Assembly: GCA_026260175.1 (NCBI GenBank) | Contig: JAKCWW010000402.1 | Location: forward strand, 1,797 to 28,598 | Source: Reticulitermes lucifugus | Taxonomy: Eukaryota; Arthropoda; Insecta; Blattodea; Rhinotermitidae | Direction: 5' to 3' | DNA: 26,802 nt | Shown here: piece by piece, positions 10,109 through 17,799 of the stretch | Position numbering within the stretch: position 1 is the first letter of the stretch | Layout: the number at the start of each line of letters is the position of its first letter | Made by a program: the position numbers and the translations under genes | Notes under the pieces: generated by a model | The model's input: only the letters and a program-made list of their open reading frames with translations | What the model was told of the DNA's origin: nothing | The model's database searches: none

Positions 10109-10340
10109 GATCCGAGATAGCTCAGTCAGTGTAGTGGCTAGACTACTGGCTGGATCAGCAAGAAATCGGCCCCGATTTCCATTATAAGCATAAGACGTTT
10201 CTCTTCTCTGCAAAGTCTAAACAGGCTCTGGAGTCCATCCAGCCTCCTACCCAATGAGTACTGGGGAATTTTTCCTTGGGGGTAAAGCGGCCGGGGTATG
10301 AAGCTCAGACCACGTTCTAGTGCCGAAGTTAAGAACGTAT
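10109..10340 (+). mobile_element. SINE, family A
   Basis: The A-box-like TAGCTCAGTCAG is at 10118-10129. The B-box region is decayed (GGCCCCGATTTCC, around 10168-10180). The body follows the family order: a TCCATCCAGCCTCCTACCCA block, GAGTACTGGGGAATTTTTCC, GGGGGTAAAGCGGCCGGGG and GCCGAAGTTAAGAACGTA. The expected 3' end (GGGCCT...GGCCTGTTC) is missing, and at about 10350 the sequence passes straight into the 60-bp tandem array. Confidence 0.82.
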
Positions 10341-10356
10341 CGAGCTACACCTACAT

Positions 10357-10536
10357 TCCTCTTGACTTCTTCAAGCAGTGGTGCTTAGTTAAGCACAGAT
10401 ACAACTTGGCTTTTATTCCTCTTGACTTCTGCAAGCAGTGGTGCTTAGTTAAGCACAGATACAACTTGGTCTTTATTCCTCTTGACTTCTTCAAGCAGTG
10501 GTGCTTAGTTAAGCACAGAGACAACTTTGCCTTTAT
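10357..10536. repeat. 60-bp tandem repeat, exactly 3 units, in a 92-codon frame
   Basis: Units at 10357-10416, 10417-10476 and 10477-10536 differ at only a few bases, with no indels. Each contains the near-palindrome GTGCTTAGTTAAGCAC, two 7-bp arms around GT. Since 60 is divisible by 3, the plus frame at 10298-10576 carries a 20-residue repeat (PLDFFKQWCLVKHR core) three times, and the minus frame carries its counterpart. Neither looks like a known protein. The array lies between a truncated SINE and the segment at 10565. Confidence 0.95.
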
Positions 10537-10564
10537 TAATTGCAGCAACACATCCTCCAGAACA

Positions 10565-10615
10565 CAGCTGTCTTGAAGAAGGTCGATGTGATTGTGTGAA
10601 ACGTTTAAGGCGATA
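10565..10615 (+). repeat. Remote hammerhead-like or foldback relic
   Basis: CTTGAAGAAGG...GTGTGAAACG has the TGAAGA ... GAAAC order seen in the motif family, but stem II does not pair. I list it only as a possible decayed member. Confidence 0.2.
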
Positions 10616-10801
10616 ACTGGAGCATAACTTATAACGCGACATAGTCTACGAGAAGACACAGGACGTTCCTTTTATTGTGTCCCCGAGCACGGCAGCTTTA
10701 TCGTACAGAAAGCCTGCATCCGCCGAGACATCCCACGACAGCTGCCCTGCCCTGGGACATGATGAAAGGGGCACCCTGTGTCATAAGCTATCAAACATCA
10801 G

Positions 10802-11052
10802 AATAGGATTGTACATCAAAATAGGACCCAACAAGCTGTCTCCAATAGGATTGTACATCAAAATAGGACCCAACAAGCTGTCTCCAATAGGACTGTACAT
10901 CAAAATAGGACCCAACAAGCTGTCTCCAATAGGATTGTGCATCAAAATAGGACCCAACAAGCTGTCTCCAATAGGATTTACATCAAAATAGGACCCAACA
11001 AGCTGTCTCCAATAGGATTGTACATCAAAATAGGACCCAACAAGTTATCTCC
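10802..11052. repeat. 42-bp tandem repeat, 6 units
   Basis: Units at 10802-10843, 10844-10885, 10886-10927, 10928-10969, 10970-11010 and 11011-11052 are nearly identical. Unit 5 is 41 bp because it lost the G of GATTGTACATC. In the first four units the 42-bp period (14 codons) gives the peptide IGLYIKIGPNKLSP in tandem inside a 104-codon frame. The one-base loss shifts the frame, so the peptide repeat continues only in a second overlapping frame (10937-11254). The last unit has AGTTATC instead of AGCTGTC. The high identity points to recent expansion. Confidence 0.97.
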
Positions 11053-11250
11053 AGCGGCAAGTCTTCTAACTTTACTTCATGAGGTGCCCGGTTCAAATCT
11101 TGCCCGGGACATCAACTATTCTGAGTTTTTTCGAGGCTCTTCTTTGTCCCGGTACAGTTTCACCGTCACTTCCACATCACTATTCGCCCCACCCTCATCA
11201 GATCATTCAACGCCATTGCCTACAGTCTGCGTTGCCGACAGAGTCGTTAA
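11053..11250 (+). mobile_element. SINE-like element, family F
   Basis: GGTGCCCGGTTCAAATCTTG (B-box-like GTTCAAATC) is followed by GGGACATCAACTATTCTGAG and a GGCTCTTC block, then ATCATTCAACGCCATTGCC-type sequence. The GGGACATCAACTAT junction right after the tRNA-like part is shared with 3312-3500. The 5' end coincides with the end of the 42-bp array, so the A-box is missing or very degenerate. Confidence 0.55.
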
Positions 11251-11521
11251 ATAAACCACATAGAAATCAAGAAGGACCAGGTTTGATCTGTTCCAAATGC
11301 TTTAAAATAATGAAGTCACTCGGTCTGACTGCAGTCATTCGTGTGCCTAATCAGCAGTCATAAATACGTGGAAAGAACGTGAAGGTTAAGCGTCTGTCTT
11401 CTTAACCATAGTAGAATGAAATGGACAGCTTCTCCCTCTGTCCAGCTTTTCCCAAATAAAGGGTCTGTGTGTATGCACTCTTTGGACGTGCACACAAAGC
11501 CTGTCCCCAGACAGCACGTAC

Positions 11522-11560
11522 GTATCTACCGCAATAAATGGTGTCACATCCAAAAATACA
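11522..11560 (+). repeat. Dispersed motif, copy 1 of 3 (GGTGTCACATCCAAAAA)
   Basis: A TATCTACCGCAATAAATGG stretch is followed by TGTCACATCCAAAAATAC. Related strings lie at 15330-15367 and 19590-19628. Function and class are unknown. Confidence 0.55.
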
Positions 11561-11699
11561 TTAATCTTAAGAATTCTTTAGTTACTTAATATTGTACATC
11601 TTCAGTGCAAATGATAAATATACAACAAGTTTCTAACCAACAAATTGCATGTAATAAGAATATATAACATTCCTACATGTTTCTTCGACTCAGCCTCTA

Positions 11700-11861
11700 A
11701 CAGGAATGAGTACCAGGAGTATTCCCAGGGGGTAAAGGCGGCCGGTGCGTAGGACTGACAACCTTACCACCTTCATGTGCCGATTGTCTAGAAATCTGAG
11801 AGCCTCAACCTCCTGGAACCCTAAGGGCCTGTCCAGGCCTGTAATGCTACAGCTTTACCTT
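11700..11861 (+). mobile_element. SINE, family C, 5'-truncated
   Basis: This is the 3' body only: GGGGGTAAAGGCGGCCGGTG, a GACTGACAACCTTACCACC block, GATTGTCTAGAAATCTGAG, CTCAACCTCCTGGAACCC, then GCCTGTCCAGGCCTGTAATG and a CTTTACCTTACC tail. The full-length relative on the minus strand is at 16047-16338. The 3' tail runs directly into the foldback element at 11862. Confidence 0.78.
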
Positions 11862-11905
11862 ACCTACATGTTTCTGCTTTTGTCTTTAACCATCTTCAGG
11901 GAATA
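11861..11905 (-). ncRNA. Hammerhead-like motif, weak stem II
   Basis: On the minus strand: CC, CTGAAGA, T, GGTTAAAGACAAAAGCA, GAAACATGTA, GG. The core and the GTA triplet are intact, but stem II is only partly paired and the outer helix is two to three pairs. Confidence 0.4.
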
Positions 11906-11998
11906 TCAATACTTAAAGACGTATATAGCATTGCTGTACAGCTTTGTAATATGTAAATGGCAAAATGTATAATGGCAGCAAAACATTAAAACATCTAT

Positions 11999-12014
11999 AT
12001 ATATATATATATAG
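11999..12014. repeat. (TA)n microsatellite
   Basis: About eight TA repeats inside the foldback. Confidence 0.9.
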
Positions 12015-12234
12015 TGTTATGTATATAAAAATTATGTTAAAATTATTATATTACAAGACGGCTATTGAAATCTTCTGCATCCAAACATCTTGAAATAGTA
12101 AAATCTCCTCGACTGAAGCAGAGTGGTAAATCCTATATACTGCCACTCTTTGTTTACACCATGAAGGATCACCCTGTACCATTGACATGTGACAAAGCTG
12201 TATAACAACTCTGTGTATGTTTTTAAGTACTGAT

Positions 12235-12279
12235 ACTCCGTGAAGATGGCTATAGACTTTAGCCGAAACATGTAGGAGT
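12235..12279 (+). ncRNA. Hammerhead-like motif, paired but core C changed to G
   Basis: ACTCC and GGAGT form a 5-bp outer helix. The core reads GTGAAGA (the usual C is G), then T, stem II GGCTA/TAGCC with loop TAGACTT, GAAAC, AT, GTA. The helices are excellent, but the C-to-G change should abolish canonical catalysis. Confidence 0.5.
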
Positions 12280-13150
12280 GTTTTTTATTCTTATTATGTG
12301 CAATTTGCTGGTTATAAACTTGTTCTAATTTCTTTAGTTACTAAGTAGCTCAAACACGACCCTCAGCCTATTCAGACGTACGATATCCAGCTGACTGTCC
12401 AATTACCGGATCTCTGTTTATGAACTATTTGCTACGATTTCCTACAATTACTCATTGCTCTACATGTGTCACTGATTTCTACTATCCACATGTTCAGGAC
12501 ATGTAACAATTTGCAGACTAACAACAGATACGTAGAGCTATATATATACATTATTTTATCTGACCACTGTCGCTAGACACTTCCCGTCGGCTCACTTATA
12601 AAAAACCCAGCACAACTTCGGCGTGCAGTGAGCAACATGTTTGTTATATGTGACGCATTTCTTTGAGCCAAAGGAAACATTTTACAGCAACTTATTTAAA
12701 TAAGGTGAATGAAATTATATAATACTGTATTAACTGTATTACATAGCACTAAGACCGCTGTGCTACTGCCATCACGCGAAAAGTGGATGTGCGTTGTTAA
12801 ATAAAATAATGTCCATGAATGAGGCAAACGCCTTACATGTTATATCCCGACCGTTGCCAGTGGTTGTCCAGCCTGTCACAGCGCTGCAGTCTGTGCCTAA
12901 TAAACACATTCTCAGTGGTAGTTCCATTTCTCGCCGCCACACAGCAATTTACTTTGGTAGGGATATACGCTACTATCGACAGCGGTATAAAACCGTTTCT
13001 AGGGAAAGCCGTACCACGTATCAATTAAACTGCTTACGTCAGCACACAAGACATCTTACTTCGCCGGTAGCCTAGACACGCTTGTTGTTCCGTGAGCTTC
13101 TAATGAGATAAAAATTTTCACTTCGGTTTGCTGAATTGGTTTTTACAGCA
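12280..13150. other. No assignable feature
   Basis: Overlapping 60-93-codon frames at 12794-13075 lie on both strands, a sign of chance openness. No domain or repeat is recognised. Confidence 0.45.
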
Positions 13151-13154
13151 GTAA

Positions 13155-13330
13155 TGCCTGACTCGCCTGCGGCAGGGATCCTGTTCAAACCCCTGTGTGG
13201 GTCTGAACTACGTTAAGTGGTCTTTCCCTGTCTTTTTCAGGTGAATGTGTGGGTAGTGGGTCAAGATTAAAAGACAAACCTGTCGGCGTGCTGGACGACA
13301 GGATTCAATCCCCGGGAGGGGCAGTAATTT
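13155..13330 (+). mobile_element. SINE-like relic, family F body
   Basis: A B-box-like CTGTTCAAACCCC (near 13180) is followed by a GTGGTCTTTCCCTGTC block and TTTTTCAGGTGAATGTG, matching the GTGGTTTTCCCT...CCAGGTAAGTG order at 3405-3445. A second B-box-like GGATTCAATCCCC lies near 13300. No A-box or target duplication is seen. Confidence 0.45.
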
Positions 13331-13574
13331 TTTTTACTTATGTTCGGAGAGTGCCTGTTCGAATGGCGCCCGCCACGCCGATTACCAGACTATACGGCGT
13401 CAAACCCCACAACACAGTAATTTTCATAACATTTAATGCATGTATTCGTGTTCCTCCTCAGTCACATCGAGTTGAATCTATGAACGATATTCGAATTAGG
13501 TCGGCATGTGCCGAGGGGAGGCAAAAAAAGAGGTAAAGTTGTTCATGTACTTATCACTTCTCTATGAAGACTAT

Positions 13575-13831
13575 GGGGAAGTGGTGGTGTAACTCCACGC
13601 ATTCTTAATCTCGACACCACGTAGAAGTGAGTGATTGGCTTCACGCCCCAGCCGCTTTGCCCTACCAGGAAGGCTCTGGTGTGCCGAGCGCATAGCAGGC
13701 CCCTTACAGCACCGCCGATCTGGATGCCCTCGTGAAGAGGAAAATTTCTTCCCCGCCTGGAGAAGAACGCCGATTCCCCGGCCATCCAGGCCATAGGACA
13801 GTCAACACATTGACTGAGCTACCCGTAGCTG
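13575..13831 (-). mobile_element. SINE, family A, head-to-head with the next copy
   Basis: The minus-strand 5' end carries GTAGCTCAGTCAATG (A-box-like TAGCTCAGTCAA; plus 13810-13822). The B-box region is decayed. The body is recognisable but diverged, with GGCAAAGCGGCTGGGGCGTG near 13650 and AAGAATGCGTGGAGTTACAC at the 3' end. Only about 10-15 bp separates its head from that of the plus-strand copy at 13832. Confidence 0.72.
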
Positions 13832-14105
13832 ATGCAGGCCGGGATAACGTAGTCGATGTAGCGACTTGCTACGGGCTGGGCGGTCCGGGGATCGAATCCC
13901 GGTGCTGGCGAGATTTTCCGCACCCGTCCAGACCAGCCCTGGGGCCCACCCAGCCTCCTGTACAATGGGTGCCGGGTCTCTTCCCCGGGGGTAAAGCAGC
14001 CGGAGCGTGACGTTCTATCGCCGAGGTTAAAGAAAGAGTACAGCTACACATCTCCTCGCCCTCTGGGCCTTCACGGCCTGTTCTAGGGTGAATTTCGCCT
14101 TTACT
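13832..14105 (+). mobile_element. SINE, family A, near full length
   Basis: The A-box TAACGTAGTCGA is at 13845-13856, with a perfect B-box GATCGAATC at 13890-13898. The body has GGCGAGATTTTCCGCACCCG, CCCACCCAGCCTCCTGTACA, GGGGGTAAAGCAGCCGGAGC, GAGGTTAAAGAAAGAGTACA, a GGGCCTTCACGGCCTGTTC block, then GGGTGAATTTCGCC and a TTTACTTTACCC tail. It is the best plus-strand match to the copy at 24197-24480. No obvious target duplication is seen, since the 5' flank is another SINE head. Confidence 0.88.
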
Positions 14106-14700
14106 TTACCCGTAGCTTACAAAATATTCAACGTAACAAATATTCTGCATTAACCATAAGAACATATGTTTTTCCCAGACGATAACACAGCTACTTGTGA
14201 TGTTCACTGAATATGCGGGTGTAACTTTACATACAATCCTGAGTTATTCGTGTTCCTGTTTGAAACAAAAATAACCCGAGGCACTTCCAGTACATTCAGT
14301 TTCGCTGTTAAGGTTCAAAAAACACTTGTGTAAATACAGAGCGGCCTTGACGGTATTCGAGGGTATTTCGAAAAGCATTGTGATGATCAATAATGAGTCT
14401 AAAATCAGAGAAACGGACCTCTAATGTTTACGTTCACGAAGCGCAAACGTTGACTCTAGATTCATTTACTTTAAAACCAGACTGTAGGCCCGAACTTACA
14501 TAAATAAGTTAAGCTGATTAAATATAGAATTACAGTCTGCCCTCTTTACCTTAAGTAAATGAATGGCAAAAATCGCGTGCCAATGCCCTTGACCGTTCCA
14601 ATTCAGTACGACTATTGTTATACTGAGTAAATGAAAGAAGTTTATATGACTTGGACATTTAGGACAAGAGGAGAGTAAAAACAGCTTAAACATTCTGAGG
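14106..14700. other. No assignable feature
   Basis: Moderately A/T-rich, with no repeats or domain-bearing frames. Confidence 0.45.
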
Positions 14701-14715
14701 TTAAAATCCTTATAT
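14701..14715. repeat. Target-site duplication, left copy
   Basis: TTAAAATCCTTATAT here and TTAAAATCCTGATAT at 14983-14997 differ at one base and bracket the family-B SINE. Confidence 0.82.
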
Positions 14716-14982
14716 CTTCCTTTCTTCCTTAGTCTAACCTCTTCTACCTACTCACTGTAGGTGTAGAGGGTTATTGTAACACCTGATCACACTCAGTGAC
14801 ACATCACAGTCGGTAGGACCCCTCTGGACGCGGGATCGGCACGTCACAGAGACCTCTACCTGACAAGACACAACACTAACAAGAGACAGACATCCATGCC
14901 CCCGGCGGGATTCGAACCCGCAATCCCTGCAAGCGAGCTGCCTCAGACCCACGCCTTAGACCGCGCGGCCACTGGGATCGGC
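14716..14982 (-). mobile_element. SINE, family B, tRNA-Leu-like head
   Basis: The minus-strand head contains TGGCCGCGCGGTCTAAGG, even closer to a tRNA-Leu A-box and D-arm than the copy at 3557, then a perfect B-box GGTTCGAATCCC (plus 14909-14918). Body blocks AGAGGTCTCTGTGACGTGCC and GTCCTACCGACTGTGATGTG match the relatives. The 3' portion is diverged and lacks the TGTCGAGCC end. A 15-bp target duplication flanks it. Confidence 0.86.
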
Positions 14983-14999
14983 TTAAAATCCTGATATAA

Positions 15000-15329
15000 A
15001 TACACTATATTAGAGACTTTGTAAAATTTATGCTTCCCTGTTTTAGCCTCTATAAAGACGAAAAGTATAAAAAAAAAGTTAGGCAACTTAAATTGTAGGC
15101 CTAATCATAATTTGTTATGTTTATTAGCTTCCAGAACCCACAATAACAGCTGACACAGTACCAGCTGTGTCAGAGAAATTAAGAGCTCTTGAAACTCCGT
15201 CATAAACAGATTTTACCGTCAACATTACAATCTTCTGACGCCGTGCTGTTTGGTACTTGGGAACCAGTATCTCGGATGAACCTGGCATCCAACAAATGCT
15301 GGCAGCAGTTTCCTCCAAAACATTAATGC
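15000..15329. other. No assignable feature
   Basis: A 64-codon minus frame lies at 15124-15318 (MEETAASICWMPGSSEI start) with no recognised domain, and an AAAAAAAA run near 15070. Confidence 0.4.
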
Positions 15330-15367
15330 CTATCTATCAAAATACACGGCGTCACATCCAAAAAAGA
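15330..15367 (+). repeat. Dispersed motif, copy 2 of 3
   Basis: CTATCTATCAAAATACACGG then CGTCACATCCAAAAAAGAC, related to 11522 and 19590. Confidence 0.55.
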
Positions 15368-15455
15368 CAGCACTGCTGATAGGCACAGCCATGATAACTT
15401 CAATTCTCACATGGATTTTATTGTAGTAACCTGCAGTTTTATAAGGGAAGATTTT

Positions 15456-15685
15456 GGTGGCGCGTAGCTCAATGGGGTGTCGACACAGCCCTCTTATGTC
15501 GCGTGCCACTAGCAATTCCTAAAGATGTTTTGGTGGCGCGTAGCTCAATGGGGTGTCGACACAGCCCTCTTATGTCGCGTGCCACTAGCAATTCCTAAAG
15601 AAGATTTGGTGGCGCGTAGCTCAATGGGGTGTCGACACAGCCGTCTGTTATGTCGCGTGCCACTAGCAATTCCTAAAGATGTTTT
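15456..15685. repeat. 76-bp tandem trimer of a tRNA-sized unit with an A-box
   Basis: Units start at 15456, 15532 and 15608; the third is 2 bp longer because CCCTCTT became CCGTCTGTT. Each begins GGTGGCGCG and contains TAGCTCAATGGG, a perfect match to the Pol III internal A-box TRGYNNARNNGG. GTGGCGCG can pair with CGCGTGCCAC later in the unit (one bulged T), enclosing a TGTCGACA palindrome. A TTTT run lies at or near the boundaries, as GATTTTGG before unit 1 and GATGTTTT after units 1 and 3. There is no good B-box; AGCAATTCC is the only candidate. Frames running through it are incidental. Confidence 0.93.
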
Positions 15686-15689
15686 GCAT

Positions 15690-16030
15690 CTGCTAATGCC
15701 ATGTACATTTGTCACTAGTGACGCCCCTCGATTATGTCTCATGTAAGTAGTTCAATGACCTACCGGGAGAAATTTCTGAGCTGCATAAATATATTGTTCT
15801 TAAGAAAAATGTGACGTTCTAATTGACACCATTAACTGTGCAGTGTCGGATATGCCGGTGGCAGCGCCGGGCAAGACTGCGAAGCATATTTAGAGCACGC
15901 ACAGTCGATATACTGGATACACTGTGGCCTGGCCGACAGACGAGTCGTGCTTCATTCTAGTAAAAGTAACACTAAGTGTCCAAACGCAACCTCCTATCCA
16001 ATGACTTATGACGGCTATAACAACACGTAT
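15690..16030. other. No assignable feature
   Basis: No repeats or gene signals are recognised. Confidence 0.4.
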
Positions 16031-16046
16031 ACAATATTGAAGTAAA
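16031..16046. repeat. Target-site duplication, left copy
   Basis: ACAATATTGAAGTAAA here is repeated without mismatch at 16339-16354. Confidence 0.92.
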
Positions 16047-16338
16047 GCAATCCCATTACATGCCTGGACAGTCCCTTAGAGTTCCAGGAGGTTGAGACTC
16101 CCAGATTTGTAGACAATCGGTACATGAAGGTGGTAAGGTTGTCAGTCCTATGCACCGGCCATCTTTACCCCCCAGGAAATATTCATGGTATTCATTTCTG
16201 TTAGAGTCGACCCAAGGGCCATAGTGCGACCGAAACGATTATGTCAATGAAAAATTCCACTGACACCATCAGGAATCGAACCCGCGACCTTCCGGCTTGT
16301 AGCGCAGTGACTCAACCAACTGCGCCACCGCGTGTCCC
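16047..16338 (-). mobile_element. SINE, family C, full length, perfect 16-bp target duplication
   Basis: The minus-strand 5' end carries a perfect A-box TGGCGCAGTTGG (plus 16316-16327) and a perfect B-box GTTCGATTC (plus 16273-16281) at normal tRNA spacing. The body holds GGGTAAAGATGGCCGGTGC, a GACTGACAACCTTACCACC block, CTCAACCTCCTGGAACTC and TAAGGGACTGTCCAGGCATG, ending TGTAATGGGATTGC. The length of about 292 bp, intact promoter boxes and exact target duplication all mark a recent LINE-mediated insertion. The 3' body is shared with the truncated copy at 11700-11861. Confidence 0.93.
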
Positions 16339-16375
16339 ACAATATTGAAGTAAAATATAAAAAAACTTTATAAGA

Positions 16376-16419
16376 CTCCTGACATGTTTCGGTGTAACAT
16401 CACACCATCCTCAGGGGAG
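16376..16419 (-). ncRNA. Hammerhead-like motif, best-formed copy with GUC
   Basis: On the minus strand: CTCC, C, CTGAGGA, T, GGTGT, loop GATGTT, ACACC, GAAAC, AT, GTC, A, GGAG. Stem II is five perfect pairs and the outer helix is CTCC with GGAG. Helix III is only A-U and C-G around AT, and the cleavage triplet would be GUC, the commonest one in natural hammerheads. The extra T after the GA of the core and the unpaired C/A beside the outer helix are departures from the consensus. Confidence 0.6.
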
Positions 16420-16600
16420 ACACACAGAACACTTAAAAATACACAAGTCTAGTTGGTTAGGAATTCGTCGAAAAACATGTTGTTAAAATACCACATGACA
16501 CCGTGTGTTAGAATATTATACAGAAGTTTCTGATGCGATGCGAATGGTTCATCGACGAATGTGCCAAGAAATGTGGTGTGGCGGAGTACAAGCATCCGGG

Positions 16601-16700
16601 TTTATTATTTATTATTTACTATTATTCATTATTTTTCATTATTATTATTTATTATTTACTATTATTAATTATTTTTCATTATTATTATTTATTATTTACT
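16601..16700. repeat. A/T-rich 40-bp tandem of TTA-type repeats
   Basis: ATTATTTACT recurs at 16611, 16651 and 16691, exactly 40 bp apart, with ATTATTTTTCATTATTATTA between. It is a compound microsatellite that became a 40-bp higher-order repeat. Confidence 0.85.
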
Positions 16701-16952
16701 TCAATATTGTGCACGAGGTAGTGGTAATGCAAATTGCTATAATAAGTACGTACACGGCATGGACAATTTTAAATTTTAAATTATGAGGGCTGTTACCCTG
16801 AAGGTAAGTGGCCGGGGGAAGTGGGGGGAATGACCACCAAATTCCATCTGGGCCCAACGACCAGAATCATGTATCTATACATACTTTCACTCCAAAATAC
16901 ATCTTCATTGCTCTGTGTATAATCAAGTCCAGACAAAAATTTTAATTTTGCC

Positions 16953-16985
<33 letters not shown>

Positions 16986-17369
16986 TCTTTGTCTCTTGTC
17001 ACGCGCCTTTTCTCCCTGGTACTCCTCTTGAACCAACAGCGATCCCCACCGCTCACGCTTCAAGTTTCAGACTGCAGTACTTTCCGTATTATGTGTGACG
17101 TTCCAAGTACAGCTGTCTTTTGTAGTGAATCTGTTGAATGTTTTACTGGTATGGCTTACAAATTTGCCTTTAAACCTTTTGTTACCATTCCGGTGGCTCC
17201 AATTATTACCGGTATAATCATACATTTCATGTTCCACATTCTTTCTATCTGTATACATAAATTCTTTTATTTAGTTTCTTCTCTGCTTCCTTTTGCGTGA
17301 CATTTCTGTCCGCTGGTATTGTCACATATATCAGTAAGCATGTTTTCTCATTATTATTATTATTATTGA
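16953..17369. mobile_element. Interspersed element bracketed by (ATT)n tracts
   Basis: A (TTA)n run at about 16953-16986 and an (ATT)n run at about 17350-17368 enclose about 360 bp. In plus translation this gives DCSTFRIMCDVPS, TIPVAPIITGIIIHF and SICIHKFFYLVSS; the minus frame gives GNNWSHRNGNKRFKGKFVS. I recognise these peptides as frequent spurious translations of an abundant repeat in several insect assemblies. The short repeat tract at each end suggests a retroposon with a simple-sequence tail inserted into, or having seeded, a microsatellite. No catalytic motif is seen, and its direction of transcription is unclear. Confidence 0.6.
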
Positions 17370-17755
17370 GTAGGGATGTCTGCGGACGTGTCGGCCACTA
17401 ACACCTACTCCACTCTAACTCGCCTGTGCGATAGGATAGACGCACAATAATTATACAATACGCACACCTCTGGGTTTGTTCCCAGAATAACCAGACTGGC
17501 ACCTCCTCTGAACGCAACATGCTTTAACCCCATGCGTCACGCTATCTCAAATACCAACATGTGACTTCAGCGAGGAGTTCCGAAAGGAACCAAAAAGCTT
17601 TCTGTGCTAGCCTACTGTGTACAGTTAGCTTCGTTACAAATAGTCGTCCTGATTTAATATTGTTAATTTCCTTGCATCAATCAACCATTATATAAAGTAT
17701 ACCCAACAAAATGCACAAATATTTCAATATACAATTTTATATTTAAAACACTATG
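17370..17755. other. No assignable feature
   Basis: No gene or repeat is recognised. Confidence 0.4.
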
Positions 17756-17798
17756 CCTCCAAGATGTTTCGATCCGTTATGGATAATCTTCAGGGAGG
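17756..17798 (-). ncRNA. Hammerhead-like motif with covarying stems
   Basis: On the minus strand: CCTCC, CTGAAGA, TT, ATCC, loop ATAAC, GGAT, C, GAAAC, ATCTT, GGAGG. The outer helix is five perfect pairs and stem II is a different but still paired sequence, four pairs. Helix III is poor (C opposite C), and the triplet would be CUU. Confidence 0.5.
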
Positions 17799-17799
17799 A

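Larger units (their letters stand above)
11862..12279. mobile_element. Foldback element with hammerhead-like motifs in both arms
   Basis: The left arm (about 11862-11967) and right arm (about 12173-12279) are inverted copies of each other over about 105 bp. Shared blocks are CTACATGTTTC, CCATCTTCAGGG/CACGG, ATCARTACTTAAA, a TACAGCTTTGT block and AATGG near the inner ends. The inner 200 bp is A/T-rich with a (TA)n run at 11999-12014 and no gene. A third copy of the arm sits at 22304-22400. Inverted end repeats with hammerhead-like motifs recall the flanking pseudo-LTRs of Penelope-like retroelements, but no reverse transcriptase or GIY-YIG domain is present here. Confidence 0.72.

Noticed and set aside
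10298..10659. Repetitive frames of 92 and 102 codons on opposite strands
   Set aside because: Both are by-products of the 60-bp tandem array, and no domain or start context supports a protein.
10802..11052. CRISPR array
   Set aside because: Repeats abut directly with no unique spacers, and the context is eukaryotic transposon debris.
10677..11254. Two overlapping frames with a 14-residue tandem peptide
   Set aside because: They are produced by the 42-bp array; a one-base loss between units switches the frame and the second runs into a SINE.
12794..13075. 93-codon frame as an exon
   Set aside because: Three overlapping frames on both strands cover the same span, with no domain in any of them.
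15456..15531. A functional tRNA gene in each 76-bp unit
   Set aside because: The A-box is perfect, but there is no T-arm or valid B-box and no anticodon arm I can fold, so I call it a tRNA-like tandem repeat only.
16268..16330. Free-standing tRNA gene on the minus strand
   Set aside because: A- and B-boxes are perfect, but the sequence continues into a 230-bp SINE body with a target duplication, and the acceptor stem does not close.
17067..17300. Membrane protein exon, from the hydrophobic stretch after TIPVAPIITG
   Set aside because: The peptide recurs as a translation of an interspersed repeat and the antisense frame is equally open.
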